From positions 16,914-80,913 of the forward strand of contig JAJDUG010000019.1 of NCBI GenBank assembly GCA_022826755.1: a DNA stretch of 64,000 bases, read 5' to 3'. Every line of letters begins with the position of its first letter. The first letter of the stretch is position 1. This document shows, in pieces, positions 7,515 to 15,450 of the stretch. Under the pieces are notes generated by a model. The model had not been told where the DNA came from and did no database searches. It was given only the letters and a program-made list of their open reading frames with translations. Both the position numbers and the translations under genes were made by a program. The stretch comes from Acidobacteriota bacterium (GTDB taxonomy: Bacteria; Acidobacteriota; Terriglobia; Versatilivoradales; Versatilivoraceae).

Positions 7515-9865
7515 ACGTGCCGGCCGATCCGGCGCGGAAACCCCAGATGCCAGCCCAGACGGACACGGGTCCCCCACGAGGGATTCTGGTCAAGACGACT
7601 CCAGCCGACCTGGGTCCGGTCGAGCTTCCCGCGCTTACTCCACACCTTCGATTCCACGAAATCGGCCAACAGCAGACGCTGCTGGTTTCCGAATCGTTCA
7701 ACACCCTTTTGCACGGCAAGCTGTATTCAGATCTGCTGCCGCTGCTCGACGGCCGGCGCCCCCGGGACGAGATTGTGGCGGCCTTTGAGGGCTCCCATGC
7801 TGCCGCCGACGTTCTTGCGGCCATCGTTTCGCTCTCCGCCAAGGGCTATATCGTCTCGGCCGATCATGGGATGGACCGATGCCGGGCGGCCTACTGGTCG
7901 TCGCTTGGCGCATCGCCGCGCTGGGTCGAACAACGGCTGGCCGAATCGCGCATCGCGGTCGAGGGCGACGACGGCCGCCTGGTCCGGCATCTGCAGGAGA
8001 GCGGCGCCGGTATGGCGACCGGCGATCCCAGGCTCACCGTTAGGGTCTGCGACGATTACCTCGCGGCGCGCCTTGCGGAAGTGAATCGGCGCCGGCTCGA
8101 GGCCAGAGCGCCCTGGACGCTGGTGCGACCGCGCGGCATGGAGGCGCTGTTCGGTCCCATCTTCGCCGCCGACAGACAAGGACCCTGCTGGGACTGCCTG
8201 GCTTTCCGCCTTCGCGGCCATCAGGAGGTTCACCATTTCCTGCGCAACATTGCCGGCGAGGAGGCTGCCTTCAAGCCGTTCGCAACTCAGCCCACGGTGC
8301 TGGAAGCGGTCTACGGCCTGGTCGCGGCGGAGATAGTCAAGTGGCTGGTGCTGAATGAGGCGGCCCCGATTCACCAACATGCGATCGCGTTGAACCTCGG
8401 CACGTTGGCCAGCTCACACCATCGGGTAATGCGCCGGCCCCAGTGCCCGGCCTGTGGGGACGAGGAGCTGCGCCGGCCGGATCGGCCGCCGGTCCCGTTG
8501 TGTCTGAAAACCAGTCCCAAGACCCATCGCAACAGCGGCGGCGCGCGCACGGTGCCGCCGGCAGTCACCTTGGCCAAATACCGCCACCTGGTGAGCCCGA
8601 TCAGCGGTGTCGTAACCTGGCTCAAGCGCACTACCGACGAAACCGATTCCTGGCTGCATGTCTACTGGGCCGGAACCAATCTCGGCATGAGAGGCCGGAG
8701 CTTGAGTTCGCTCAGACGCAGCCTGCGCAGCAAGAGCGCCGGCAAGGGCAGCACGCGGGGGCAATCCGAGGTCAGCGCCCTCTGCGAGGCGGTCGAGCGC
8801 TATTCGGGCGCTCGTCATGGAGACGAGATCCGCACCCGCAAGCGACTCGTCGAGTTCGCCGGGAGAGAAGAGGCCATCCATCCCAACGATGCGCAACTGT
8901 TCAGCGACACTCAGCTTGACAACGCGAAGAGCATCAACGCCAGGGGCCACCCCTACAACATCGTCCCGGCGCGTTTCGACCCCGAAGCCGAAGTCGACTG
9001 GACACCGGTGTGGTCGCTGACTCAGCGCCGGCATCGCTACCTGCCGACGTCGATGCTCTACAGCATGCCGGCCGAAGAGCGCGGTCCCTCCGACCTGGTC
9101 GCCGATTCCAACGGCTGCGCCGCCGGCAATACCCTGGAAGAAGCCATCCTGCAAGGCTTCTATGAACTGGCCGAGCGCGATGCCTTCGCCATCTGGTGGT
9201 ACAACCGGCTGCGCCTGCCGGCGGTCGACCTCTCCAGCTTCAACGACGACTACCTGGCATCGGCCTCGGACTATTACGCCCGCTACGAGCGCAATCTGTG
9301 GATGCTCGACGCCACCTCCGATATCGGCATTCCCACCTTCGTTGCGCTCTCGCGCAGACCGGGCGCCCGAACCGAGGACATCATCTACGGCGCCGGTGCC
9401 CACGCCGACCCGCGCATCGCGGCGCTGCGGGCGATTTGCGAACTGAACCAGTGCCTGACCTGGCTGCCGCGTCCCGGGAGGGGCGAGGGCCGGCCCATGA
9501 TCGACGATCCGCTGGCGCTTTGGTGGTGGAAGACCGCTCGACTGGCCGATTGCTCCTGGCTGGCGCCGGCGGCGGGGGAACCTCTCCGCAAGGCTTCGCG
9601 GTATCCGGTGATTGAAACAACGGACACGCGCGAAGACGTGGAATATTGCCGCGCGCTGGTCGAAGCCAGGGGCATGGAGTTCCTGGTGCTGGATCAGACC
9701 CGGCCCGACATCGGCATGCCCGTGGCGCGAGTCATGGTTCCAGGGATGCGCCATTTATGGGCAAGATTCGCGCCCGGGCGCCTGTACGACGTGCCGGTCG
9801 CCATGGGCCGCCGCAGGCACCCCCTGGCCGAAGCCGATTTGAATCCCGCACCGGTCGTCGCTTGA
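7511..9865 (+). CDS. E1-like/YcaO fusion cyclodehydratase for azoline formation
   Basis: 784 residues, with an ATGA overlap with the upstream oxygenase. The N-terminal part is the TOMM ocin-ThiF/E1-like partner. A winged-helix leader-recognition (RRE-like) segment lies around residues 35-110, and Cys pairs CWDC (226-229) and CPAC (312-315) look like a structural zinc site. The YcaO domain spans roughly 370-750, with ATP-binding elements in SKSAGKGSTRG, EVSALCEAVER and FYELAERDAF. In this family the enzyme uses ATP to turn Cys, Ser or Thr of the core into thiazoline or oxazoline rings; three adjacent Cys in the LCCCW precursor are the obvious substrate. The C-terminus (NPAPVVA) only loosely resembles the PxPxP tail of many TOMM YcaOs. 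No McbC-type dehydrogenase is in the window. Confidence 0.9.
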   Translation: MNVPADPARKPQMPAQTDTGPPRGILVKTTPADLGPVELPALTPHLRFHEIGQQQTLLVSESFNTLLHGKLYSDLLPLLDGRRPRDEIVAAFEGSHAAADVLAAIVSLSAKGYIVSADHGMDRCRAAYWSSLGASPRWVEQRLAESRIAVEGDDGRLVRHLQESGAGMATGDPRLTVRVCDDYLAARLAEVNRRRLEARAPWTLVRPRGMEALFGPIFAADRQGPCWDCLAFRLRGHQEVHHFLRNIAGEEAAFKPFATQPTVLEAVYGLVAAEIVKWLVLNEAAPIHQHAIALNLGTLASSHHRVMRRPQCPACGDEELRRPDRPPVPLCLKTSPKTHRNSGGARTVPPAVTLAKYRHLVSPISGVVTWLKRTTDETDSWLHVYWAGTNLGMRGRSLSSLRRSLRSKSAGKGSTRGQSEVSALCEAVERYSGARHGDEIRTRKRLVEFAGREEAIHPNDAQLFSDTQLDNAKSINARGHPYNIVPARFDPEAEVDWTPVWSLTQRRHRYLPTSMLYSMPAEERGPSDLVADSNGCAAGNTLEEAILQGFYELAERDAFAIWWYNRLRLPAVDLSSFNDDYLASASDYYARYERNLWMLDATSDIGIPTFVALSRRPGARTEDIIYGAGAHADPRIAALRAICELNQCLTWLPRPGRGEGRPMIDDPLALWWWKTARLADCSWLAPAAGEPLRKASRYPVIETTDTREDVEYCRALVEARGMEFLVLDQTRPDIGMPVARVMVPGMRHLWARFAPGRLYDVPVAMGRRRHPLAEADLNPAPVVA

Positions 9866-9874
9866 GGAGACGAT

Positions 9875-10993
9875 ATGGAGATTGACGAGGCAGTCACACT
9901 GACCCAGGACCGCCTCGCCGAAGAGGGCGAAACCATGGGTGACTTGCTCGGCCACTTTCGGAGCAGGATTTCGCCGATTCTTATCGGGGATCGGGAATGG
10001 GACCGCATACTCGACCGCGCCGGGAAGCTTCCAATCACAATGGGCGCCCTTCCGTTCGGCTTCGAGCTGCCGCTGCATGCGCGCGAGCCCCAGGCGGACT
10101 TCGGCGTCTCGCTGGCCAGCGGAACCCGATCGGCGGCATTCTTTCGCGAGCGCGCACGGACCGAAGGGACGGATGACACTGCCAAAGCGATCACTAGCCT
10201 GTTTGGGCAAATGGATGCCGAAACCTCGCCTCTGCGTGAAATCGTGGGCCGCAAGTTGATGCTGGAATATGACGTCGGCTCGGCGCAGGCAGGTGAACGT
10301 GCGCTTCCGGGCATGTTCCTGCGGCCCGGCGAACGCCCGATCATGGGCGCCGGTGGCCAGGTGGACGATGTCGGCCTGGTGGTCGACGCGCTGGCTTCCT
10401 GCGTCGGCTGGAAGCTGAGTGACGCCGAGCGGGAGAGCGTCGAGCGAGCCTACCTGGCGCAGCCGGGAGATACGCGCCTGGATTCGTTCGGCGTATTCCC
10501 GTCGCGCTCACGGTCAATCCGCCTGGCGATCATGGGGTTCAAATCGCGGCAGGAGATCTGTTCCTATCTCGAAAACACGGGTTGGCCCGGTCAACTCTCG
10601 GCGCTCGAATCCGTGATTTCACGCTTCCAGGAACGCGTGAATATCGTCAGGACCGGGGCAAATCTCGATGTGGGGGAAAAGGGCTTGGGGCCGACCCTCG
10701 GCCTGACTCTCATTGTCAAGCAGAGATACACCAAGGATTCCCGCTATTGGCTCGACGGACTGACCGACTGGGATCCGTTCCTGGAAGCCCTGAGCCATGA
10801 GGACCTTGTCGTTCCGCAGAAACTCAGGGCACTGGCCGGCTGGGTTTCGAAACCGACAATGCTGTTTGGGAAGTCCGGGCGTTTTGTGCTGCTACGCGGC
10901 ATTCACCACATAAAGCTGGTGATATCCGGAAATCGGCTTCGAAAAGCCAAGGCCTACCTGTTCATGGTGCTTTCGGCCGGGGTTCCTTCCTGA
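9875..10993 (+). CDS. Unknown RiPP-operon protein
   Basis: 372 residues, ATG preceded by GAGGAG. It starts 10 bp after the YcaO gene and is clearly part of the same operon. I do not recognise the family. It looks soluble, with no signal peptide or obvious membrane segment. Its distinctive stretches are a Gly-rich GxNLDVGEKGLGPTLGL segment followed by QRYTKDSRYWLDG (about residues 262-295), and a basic C-terminus. Being the last gene, it could be a tailoring enzyme, a precursor-handling protein or an immunity factor. Nothing in the sequence decides between these. Confidence 0.8.
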   Translation: MEIDEAVTLTQDRLAEEGETMGDLLGHFRSRISPILIGDREWDRILDRAGKLPITMGALPFGFELPLHAREPQADFGVSLASGTRSAAFFRERARTEGTDDTAKAITSLFGQMDAETSPLREIVGRKLMLEYDVGSAQAGERALPGMFLRPGERPIMGAGGQVDDVGLVVDALASCVGWKLSDAERESVERAYLAQPGDTRLDSFGVFPSRSRSIRLAIMGFKSRQEICSYLENTGWPGQLSALESVISRFQERVNIVRTGANLDVGEKGLGPTLGLTLIVKQRYTKDSRYWLDGLTDWDPFLEALSHEDLVVPQKLRALAGWVSKPTMLFGKSGRFVLLRGIHHIKLVISGNRLRKAKAYLFMVLSAGVPS

Positions 10994-11010
10994 CATCAAC
11001 CCGACACGGG

Positions 11011-11060
11011 CAAAAAACAAACCCCCGCCAGCCCCGCAATGCAACGGGGGCGATGGGGGT
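11011..11060 (-). terminator. Rho-independent terminator of the NHLP precursor gene
   Basis: A long GC-rich hairpin (arms 11021-11036 and 11045-11060, 8-nt loop) is followed, read on the minus strand, by TTTGTTTTTTG. It lies about 75 nt after the precursor stop. On the plus strand the hairpin has no T-tract, so it is at best a weak terminator for the upstream operon. Confidence 0.8.
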
Positions 11061-11133
11061 TCAGTTCAAGCAATGCGCAAGATGCGGATTCGGATTGCTC
11101 CGCGTCTTGACGGGCTTCAGGCCTGCTATGGGT

Positions 11134-11385
11134 TTACCAGCAGCAGCAAAGGCCGGCTGAGACGGCTTCGAGCTGCTCCTCGGTGATGTTCGGGTCCGGC
11201 GGCAGGGCGAGATGAACCGTCTGCATGTCGCTCTCATGGACCTTGATTGTCATCGAGTCGGGAATGGTGATGCCCAATTCGGCACTGATGGTCGTCTTTG
11301 GATCCGCGAGAAGCTGTTGCCTGAAATCCGAGTCCAAGGCCGACTTCTCAACAATCTGCTGCAGCATTTGATCACCACTTCTCAT
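11134..11385 (-). CDS. NHLP-family RiPP precursor with LCCCW core
   Basis: 83 residues. The start is fixed by AAGGAGG six bases before the ATG at 11385 (MRSGDQML); the in-frame start at 11415 has no such site. The leader is a nitrile-hydratase-like NHLP leader: SDFRQQLLADP, ELGITIP, KVHES, HLALPP and NITEEQLEAVSAG. Export peptidases of this group cut after Gly-Gly or Ala-Gly. Cleavage after VSAG would release only Leu-Cys-Cys-Cys-Trp, after which the TAA stop follows directly. The three consecutive Cys are ideal YcaO substrates. The gene faces the biosynthetic operon convergently and has its own terminator and upstream repeats. Confidence 0.9.
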   Translation of the reverse strand: MRSGDQMLQQIVEKSALDSDFRQQLLADPKTTISAELGITIPDSMTIKVHESDMQTVHLALPPDPNITEEQLEAVSAGLCCCW

Positions 11386-11440
11386 GGCAATCCTCCTTGC
11401 ATTCTCTGTAACCAACGAGTGACAGACAACGCCACAATAT

Positions 11441-11491
11441 TCATTGAATGATCACAACACAAATATGCCGCAAATGCAACGCAAATATGCC
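11441..11491 (-). promoter_or_regulatory. Candidate control region of the precursor gene
   Basis: Two 15-bp direct repeats, CAACGCAAATATGCC (11477-11491) and CAACACAAATATGCC (11455-11469), differ at one base. Their starts are 22 bp apart, about two helical turns, so two protein subunits could bind on one face. An 11-bp palindrome, TCATTGAATGA, lies at 11441-11451. The repeats sit 70-105 bp upstream of the ATG. On the minus strand TTGCAT, a 17-bp spacer and TGTGAT form only a weak sigma70-like candidate. Confidence 0.45.
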
Positions 11492-12010
11492 TCACATTCA
11501 AGTCTTCAAAGTGCCGAAAAAGTCGATTGGGTGTGTATTGGCTTGCGATGAAGGCTATTTGCAGCCCGGTGGTTTGGATCGAAATCCCCTCCGCGGACTT
11601 CCATCCGGTGGGGCCGGCAACTCGTGACGGTGGGGAAAAACTCCGACCGCGTCTTACCGCGCGGATCATTCAGGGGGAAAACAATCGATCGTTGGATGAA
11701 GACGAACCACAAATGAACACCAATAGACACAAATACTAGAGAGTTGGTGACTCTGCCAACTACCGCAGAGAAGTCGCAAATGGTTGATTCTATTGTTCGA
11801 GGATTTGGCTCGGCCGCAGAGATGCCCCGAATTCTGCCCCTCTTTGGTTGACATATTCGCTGTAAATCCTTCGAATCGGTCGAGATGCCAGAAGATAGCT
11901 TGTGCACGCCATCCTTCCAAGACATGCTCCGATTCTTTGCCGAGATTCCTCACTCTCGAAGTAGACCGTTTTTTGGGGGGGAGGTCAATCCGTTCCCAAC
12001 AAGAGTATTC
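11492..12010. other. Non-coding gap between RiPP cluster and CBASS operon
   Basis: No convincing gene is seen on either strand. The sequence is less GC-rich than the RiPP operon and includes an A/C-rich tract (about 11700-11740). It probably marks the boundary between the RiPP locus and the defence island. Confidence 0.6.
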
Positions 12011-12562
12011 CTATTCGATCTCATCTTCGTTCTCTTCCTCCTCTTTCTCGGTTACCGTGTAGGGAGAAGCGTAGTCACTACGCGCCGGGTTACCACCGCC
12101 ACTGGCTAATTCTCGCCATCCCGTTTCATCACAGAGTGCGACAAGAATACCTTCCGGCGGAGCAGCTGTCCCCGAAATCACTATCACGAAGCTTGCCAGC
12201 TTATGATGGGATTTGCGGAACATCTCCCTGAAGCTGTCGGTGTCGGTCTGCGACGGTTTCGGCAAAGACTCTGGGTGTGTATGCCAATCCCCTACATAAT
12301 GAAGCCCTTCCTTGAACAGCCGCTTTATCTCCCGGCGCTCAGCTAGGCGATTTGGCACGAATTTCCTGAAGCCTCGGCGGTCAGACAGACGCGGTCCAGT
12401 AGCTCGTTCGATCCTAATGTGATTGCCTTCAATGCGCGCGAACAGCTGGCCGCCGGCCTCTCGACTGCAGGGGCTAGACTGGCGATGGCGCTTTAGGTGG
12501 TCGATCACCGCATGGGTGATGATAAGGGTCTGGCCCGAGCCTTCAATGGAGTACTTGATCAC
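12011..12562 (-). CDS. cap3: CBASS Cap3-like JAB/JAMM isopeptidase
   Basis: 183 residues. The JAMM zinc-protease motif is complete: E35, then H94-T-H96 followed by S104 and D107, an exact HxHx7SxxD. Cap3 enzymes of type II CBASS cut the isopeptide bond made by Cap2 between the cGAS-like nucleotidyltransferase and its target, so they set the level of primed enzyme. The gene is last in a four-gene operon and overlaps the E2/E1 gene by 20 bp. The C-terminal tail is strongly acidic. Confidence 0.9.
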   Translation of the reverse strand: MIKYSIEGSGQTLIITHAVIDHLKRHRQSSPCSREAGGQLFARIEGNHIRIERATGPRLSDRRGFRKFVPNRLAERREIKRLFKEGLHYVGDWHTHPESLPKPSQTDTDSFREMFRKSHHKLASFVIVISGTAAPPEGILVALCDETGWRELASGGGNPARSDYASPYTVTEKEEEENEDEIE

Positions 12563-14396
12563 GCTGCATGCACGTCGGACACGATTCGGAGATCGCCCAT
12601 CGCCGCTCCACAGTCATACCACCAGCGCCTGGGTTACCCATCTCTGCGATCCAATCGTCCGCCCAGCTGCCACCTGCTGCTTCCACGCGGCTATATACAC
12701 CGATCCAGATGCGATGGCAGCCTGCTGAAGCTTTGCCCGTGAGCGCATCGATTGTGGCCTCTGAAAGAAGAGCATGGGCCCAGCAGAGCGCTGCGGGGCC
12801 GTAGGGGGTGAATTGTACACCGCAAGCGGGCGCCTGGAGAGTGCCTCCACCGCTCGGCCAACACGTAACCTCTAGGTATGGACGCCCCTTGTCGTTTGTT
12901 CCACATCGTAGACAGGCGTCGTTTCTGGAAATCAGAAGCGCGTGTGCAGCACCCGCATGGGGCTCTACCCAGCCGTAGAGGACCGGCGGGAAACCGGTGG
13001 ACCTCTGTTGCTGCGTGTCATTCAAGTAGCTCTCTGCGCCCCAGTTTCCCATGGTGCTGACAATCAGATCATAGGTTGCCAATTCACCCATAAGGCTCTG
13101 TGCACCAACGCCCACCCGCGTCTTCCGATAGGCAATGTTTTCCAAGTGCGGATATGCCTTCTCTATCTTGTGCGCTAACTCCGCTGCCTTGGATTTGCCC
13201 ACCGAGTCGGCACACAATTCGTGACGGCCTACGTTTGGCCAGTCCATGTTGTTGGGATCAACCAGCAGCAGGTTGCCTATGCCGGCTTGAGCTAAGAGCC
13301 GGGTTAGCGTTGCGCCTACCGAACCGCAGCCCAGGATTGCGACGCGCGCCTGCCGCAGGCATTCCTGCCGAGGATCCCGGTCCCGGCCGTGTATCCAAAA
13401 ATGATCGGCACGGTCGACATTAGACTTAATCACTTTCGCATTTTTAGAGAAATAACGGTCAACCATCACTCTCCGGGGCACATGCCCGGGGCGGAATCCC
13501 TTCTCCAGCACGTTCCCCTTACTCCCCCGCGCGCCGCCGCGACGGTGCGGATGAACAGTCACTGCTGCAAAACAAGTGCCGTTGGGCGTTCTAGCTCCCA
13601 GCACGACATCGATTTCGTCTGCACCCGATGCCGCTATGTCCTCCAACACGCTCGCTGCCTCGGTCGACCGCTCACGCGCCAGTGCTCGCACGTCGGAAGC
13701 CGTACGCGGATACTCTGAGGGCAAAAGCGGCTCCGGCAACCAGATCAACACGCCGTCATAAAGCCTATGGCTCCGGCTTGTGTTTTTCTTTACACCCCAC
13801 CGCTCCAACCACCGCTGAAGGGCCTCCGGCCTTTCGCCCACAATCCGCTTTTGCTGGCCACGCCAAACGCTCACGCGCCGTCCCGGGCCTAACGGCTCCA
13901 GCAAGCTGATGTGCCTCCGAAAGCCATTGCCAACAGACAGATTCCAATAGCTGAGAAACTCCGAGCGAAAGTCCTCGATATTGCGCCCGTGGATGCTGTC
14001 CTCGATCAGCTGGCAGGCTTTGCCAGTGATATATTTCGCCACCTCCGCAGAGTTAGCGCTCGACACCGCAGTATCAGGCGGAAGAACGCACAAAAACCCT
14101 TCGGCTTCCAGATGGGGCCAAGTGAGAACATCAGGTGGATCGGCTACAGCAACTCGCAACGGGGTGTAGGGGAACTCGCCATCGGCAATCACGTGTAGGA
14201 CGCGGAACCCGTCGGAGAAATCCACGGGAATCCTCCACCCCAGCCTATAGTCGTGGTTGCAGTACCGGTCTAGGACAAGGCTCGAAAGGCGACCAGCTCC
14301 CGTGAGGCCCGCAAAAAAGTCATCTACCTGATCGATAGCGGTTGACCGCAAATCCTCTGCCCAATCCGAAATCTCATCATGCATACCGTCCGCCAC
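12543..14396 (-). CDS. cap2: CBASS Cap2-like E2/E1 fusion
   Basis: 617 residues from a GTG at 14396; an in-frame ATG at 14384 is an alternative. The N-terminal domain is E2-like with its candidate catalytic Cys at 103 (GFLCVLPPD). The E1/ThiF domain has the nucleotide loop AILGCGSVG near residue 350. A VTCWPSGGGTLQAPACG segment carries the likely E1 Cys, and CLRC and CPTC pairs look like zinc ligands. Cap2 ligates the C-terminus of the CD-NTase to a target, raising cyclic nucleotide output on infection. It overlaps both operon neighbours. Confidence 0.92.
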   Translation of the reverse strand: MADGMHDEISDWAEDLRSTAIDQVDDFFAGLTGAGRLSSLVLDRYCNHDYRLGWRIPVDFSDGFRVLHVIADGEFPYTPLRVAVADPPDVLTWPHLEAEGFLCVLPPDTAVSSANSAEVAKYITGKACQLIEDSIHGRNIEDFRSEFLSYWNLSVGNGFRRHISLLEPLGPGRRVSVWRGQQKRIVGERPEALQRWLERWGVKKNTSRSHRLYDGVLIWLPEPLLPSEYPRTASDVRALARERSTEAASVLEDIAASGADEIDVVLGARTPNGTCFAAVTVHPHRRGGARGSKGNVLEKGFRPGHVPRRVMVDRYFSKNAKVIKSNVDRADHFWIHGRDRDPRQECLRQARVAILGCGSVGATLTRLLAQAGIGNLLLVDPNNMDWPNVGRHELCADSVGKSKAAELAHKIEKAYPHLENIAYRKTRVGVGAQSLMGELATYDLIVSTMGNWGAESYLNDTQQQRSTGFPPVLYGWVEPHAGAAHALLISRNDACLRCGTNDKGRPYLEVTCWPSGGGTLQAPACGVQFTPYGPAALCWAHALLSEATIDALTGKASAGCHRIWIGVYSRVEAAGGSWADDWIAEMGNPGAGGMTVERRWAISESCPTCMQRDQVLH

Positions 14397-15450
14397 CGAT
14401 TTTATCCACTGGCTCCTTGGTCGCTGCGTACTCAGCGCCCTTGATCAGGAGCGCCGCAGCAGTGCCCCGGCCACGCACGCTTTTGTGGATCTCTGATTCA
14501 TAGTTTGCAAGGCGCTCAATGAAGAATGTGGCGTTGAACACTTGGTCCCACGCTTTGAGTGCCTGTTCACGGGTACAGGCCGGATCGAACAACACCGCCA
14601 GTTTTTCGATGGCCCAGTCCAGTTTCTCCAGCAGGAACTTAGTTCGTCCGTCATCGGAGCCTTTCGTGAGCATCTCACCTTCAACTATCGGATGCTTGAT
14701 TTTCAGGTCCCAATTAAGCCGGTCACGGACGGCAACCATTGTGTTGTACAGCGCCTTGTCCTCGTAGGTTGCATTGGGTCTGTACTTCTCTACCACGAGC
14801 GTGGTGATCATGAACCCCGTGGCGATTCGATCCTTCCAACTCGTCCGGCTGCGGGAAAATGTCTTCAGCAAACGCACTATACGGCGGAGTTGGCCACCGT
14901 TTGCAGTGTCCGGGCTCTGGTCTTTATTGGCTGCCAGAAACCAATTCGTCACCGCCAAAGGGTCCGAGCGTTCCCAGGCCGTGCTTGCTAGCTCGAAATA
15001 GGTTTCATTCTCTCCCCAAATATTTGTCTCGGTCACCTGACGGTAGACCGGCACGTCCACGTGATAGCCCTCGGCGTAGTACACACGGACGCAGTTCTTG
15101 AGTTTCTCCGGAGGCCACCTGAAGCTATCGTCGTGCAGCGCTTTCCGGACCATCTCCTTAGCGTCGTTTGCAGACTTGTCCCCGCCTCGGGCACCCTTGA
15201 GTTTTTCCTTGTCAAAATAAACCCCGTCGTCGATGTCGTAATCCTTGTCGGGCTGTTGGACCATGGTTCGCATGGAGTAGGAGCCTTGGGACCGGCAATC
15301 CATGGGCTTGGGCTCGTTGTCCCGTTGCAGACCACTTTTTAGACGCCGCCGGTTAATGTCCCTTCGGCCGCGCATCTCAGTCCGGTCCTTGTGGGGCAAC
15401 GTCACCTCTTCATTGTGATAGGCAATCAAATCTTTGTGGCAGTTTTTCAT
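14377..15450 (-). CDS. CBASS CD-NTase (cGAS/DncV-like nucleotidyltransferase)
   Basis: 357 residues. The ATG at 15450 has AAAGGAG upstream and overlaps the stop of the phospholipase gene as ATGA. The nucleotidyltransferase core is intact: G56-S57, then Y-D72-I-D74-D, and the third acid in HVDVPVY (D132). The Q-G-S and DID context resembles DncV (CD-NTase clade A). On phage sensing such enzymes make a cyclic di- or trinucleotide that activates the effector; the patatin partner suggests a DncV/CapV-like signal. The C-terminus ends in GGGRYA, a flexible tail that Cap2 could conjugate. Confidence 0.92.
   Translation of the reverse strand: MKNCHKDLIAYHNEEVTLPHKDRTEMRGRRDINRRRLKSGLQRDNEPKPMDCRSQGSYSMRTMVQQPDKDYDIDDGVYFDKEKLKGARGGDKSANDAKEMVRKALHDDSFRWPPEKLKNCVRVYYAEGYHVDVPVYRQVTETNIWGENETYFELASTAWERSDPLAVTNWFLAANKDQSPDTANGGQLRRIVRLLKTFSRSRTSWKDRIATGFMITTLVVEKYRPNATYEDKALYNTMVAVRDRLNWDLKIKHPIVEGEMLTKGSDDGRTKFLLEKLDWAIEKLAVLFDPACTREQALKAWDQVFNATFFIERLANYESEIHKSVRGRGTAAALLIKGAEYAATKEPVDKIGGGRYA

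Noticed and set aside
11455..11491. A sigma54 promoter at the direct repeats.
   Set aside because: The GG and GC spacing is not 10 bp, so the -24/-12 pattern fails.
12011..12562. RadC-type DNA-repair protein as the identity of the JAB gene.
   Set aside because: The gene overlaps an E2/E1 fusion in a CBASS operon, which fits Cap3 rather than RadC.
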